Assembly: GCA_003541985.1 (NCBI GenBank)
Contig: DPLM01000123.1
Span: 1-7,315 of the forward strand
Reading direction: 5' to 3'
Length of the DNA: 7,315 nt
Source of the DNA: Deltaproteobacteria bacterium
GTDB lineage: Bacteria > SAR324 > NAC60-12
Shown here: piece by piece, positions 6,107-7,315 of the stretch
Numbering within the stretch: position 1 is the first letter of the stretch
Layout: each line of letters starts with the position of its first letter
The notes under the pieces: generated by a model
The model's database searches: none
What the model was told of the DNA's origin: nothing
Seen by the model: the letters and a program-made list of their open reading frames with translations, nothing else
Position numbers and translations under genes: made by a program

Positions 6107-7315
6107 TCACTTGGCGCTGAGCATCAATTCTTCAAGATACCCAACAGCTTCATCTGGAGAAATATCTTCAACGATCATTTTTTCCATAGCTTTGGCAGTG
6201 AAATTCTGGCCTTCAAACTGGCCTACCTTGGGACAGTAATTGTTCTGCATGAACCCGTACATTCCAGTGTATGGAGCCTCATCCAAAGATGTTTGATGCT
6301 GGGCCTTAAATTGGCTTAAAACAGGCGCAGAAAACATAATTTCATTAGTTTTGGCGTCATCTGTCACTGGCAAAAATAAGCCTGGCTCTGAGTTGCCCAA
6401 CCATTCGCCATAAATTTCAGGACTTAGCCAAAAAGACATGAACTTTGCTATACCTTCTTGTTTTTTTGGATCATCTGTCATGACCATGAATGCATTTGAA
6501 TAAGCCAGGGAGAACCGCTCTCCACTTCCGTCTTTCGGAACAGGAATAGGCGCTGCCCCAAGGTCATTTGGGCCCAGACCTGAATCATTGATCCAAGCAT
6601 TCATGAAGGCATTCTTAAAGGTGATCATGGACGCCCGACCTGAGACGAGTGAGCCTTCCACCTCAGCCCACGCATAAGAACCAATGTCTGGGGGACTGTA
6701 AGAAGCCAGTTCTTTCAAAAAAGAATACGCACGTTTGTTTTGGGGATTGTTTACAATTGGTTTGCATGAATCATCAAAAATTTTCTTACCACCAAATGCA
6801 CCCATCCATGTGTAGATTGACTGTGTTCCAGCCAGTGTATCGCTAGCTGGAAGAGCAAATCCGTACCTATCGTTTTCGGGATCATTTAACTTTTTGGCTG
6901 CAGCCAAAACGTCCTCAGTAGTTTTTGGTGGGTGAGGAATTCCTGCTTCTTCAAAGTGCTTTTTGTTATACATCAGTAGTTCCAGCATACCGAATGCGGG
7001 GATCGCCCATATTTCTCCATCGGCACGATATTGATCCACATAGGCGTCAATGAATTTTACTTCTTTCGCCACCTGCTCATAAACGCTTGTTGCTGGCTTA
7101 ACTCCCTTTGGTCCCATCTCCCTGACATATACAAAAAAACCAGGAATGGCTTGTTGCAAATCAACTCCAACACCAGCTTCGATCTGAGCAGGAACTCTAG
7201 TGAAGGCTTCTCCCCAGCCCACCACATTCTGTTTCATTCGATACTGTGGATATTTTTCATTGAATTTATCAACAACCACCTGCATTGCTTCTACACGGCT
7301 GGGCGGCTGTTCCAT
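6107..7315 (-). CDS. Extracellular solute-binding protein, family 1 (5'-partial)
   Basis: A 402-residue stretch of a CUT1-type periplasmic or lipid-anchored sugar-binding protein that delivers the solute to the permeases. Family features include the early helix VVVDKFNEKYPQY (13-25), the GEIWAIPAFGMLELLMYNKKHFEEAGI region (100-126) with the following PPKTTEDVLAAAKKL, and the C-lobe block FSLAYSNAFMVMTDDPKKQEGIAKFMSFWLSPE (268-300). The first visible codon is an ATG at the window edge, but no signal peptide and no first beta-strand precede the helix. Proteins of this family normally begin with a signal sequence followed by a (V/L)-x-(F/I)-W-type strand, so the methionine is probably internal and the true start lies beyond base 7315. 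Cys184 and Cys361 (window numbering) are the only two cysteines seen and could form a disulfide. It is first in the visible operon, followed by two hairpins. The ligand is unknown, probably a carbohydrate or polyol. Confidence 0.9.
   Translation of the reverse strand: MEQPPSRVEAMQVVVDKFNEKYPQYRMKQNVVGWGEAFTRVPAQIEAGVGVDLQQAIPGFFVYVREMGPKGVKPATSVYEQVAKEVKFIDAYVDQYRADGEIWAIPAFGMLELLMYNKKHFEEAGIPHPPKTTEDVLAAAKKLNDPENDRYGFALPASDTLAGTQSIYTWMGAFGGKKIFDDSCKPIVNNPQNKRAYSFLKELASYSPPDIGSYAWAEVEGSLVSGRASMITFKNAFMNAWINDSGLGPNDLGAAPIPVPKDGSGERFSLAYSNAFMVMTDDPKKQEGIAKFMSFWLSPEIYGEWLGNSEPGLFLPVTDDAKTNEIMFSAPVLSQFKAQHQTSLDEAPYTGMYGFMQNNYCPKVGQFEGQNFTAKAMEKMIVEDISPDEAVGYLEELMLSAK

Noticed and set aside
7313..7315. 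ATG at the right edge as the true start of the binding protein
   Set aside because: The protein would lack a signal peptide and the first beta-strand of the fold; an exported binding protein needs both, so the start is probably outside the window.
1..7315. Mobile elements, CRISPR arrays, tRNA or rRNA genes
   Set aside because: No transposase-like protein, no regularly spaced direct repeats and no cloverleaf or rRNA-like segment was seen; nearly all bases are used by the genes listed.

Overview
The window looks like a piece of bacterial chromosome with an estimated GC content in the low 40s. It holds the end of one plus-strand gene and a compact seven-gene block on the minus strand. The plus-strand fragment is the C-terminus of CofH/FbiC, an F420 (deazaflavin) biosynthesis enzyme. 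Together with a bacterial CUT1-type ABC importer and the AT-leaning composition, this suggests an uncultured, perhaps marine, bacterium from a group that has F420 (for example SAR324- or SAR202-like lineages). That placement is a weak inference; one partial gene and composition cannot settle it. None of the six complete minus-strand genes has a clear Shine-Dalgarno site, which is a second lineage hint.

Layout: 1-252 (+) is the 3' end of cofH/fbiC. The 253-305 gap separates convergent genes and can fold into an imperfect hairpin. From 306 to 7315 everything reads on the minus strand. In transcription order it is: solute-binding protein (7315-6107, its 5' end lies beyond the window), a 93-bp gap with two hairpins, permease 1 (6013-5093), permease 2 (5089-4259), MalK/UgpC-type ATPase (4247-3165), Gfo/Idh/MocA oxidoreductase (3164-2109), classical SDR (2108-1371) and medium-chain zinc-type alcohol dehydrogenase (1346-306). 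Gaps after the first are 3, 11, 0, 0 and 24 bp, so this is almost certainly one operon. Its promoter, any regulator and any further genes would lie to the right of the window.

How it works together: the binding protein captures a carbohydrate-like solute (sugar, polyol, glycoside or related) outside the membrane, the two permeases and ATPase import it, and three dehydrogenases from three unrelated superfamilies act in the cytoplasm, probably by oxidising or epimerising hydroxyl groups. No kinase, aldolase, dehydratase or isomerase is visible, so the substrate cannot be named and the pathway is incomplete here. The points most worth a second look are the alcohol dehydrogenase whose four structural-zinc cysteines all appear replaced while its catalytic zinc ligands remain, the paired hairpins after the binding-protein gene, the two zero-gap junctions, and the lack of Shine-Dalgarno sites. 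I see no mobile element, CRISPR array, tRNA or rRNA.
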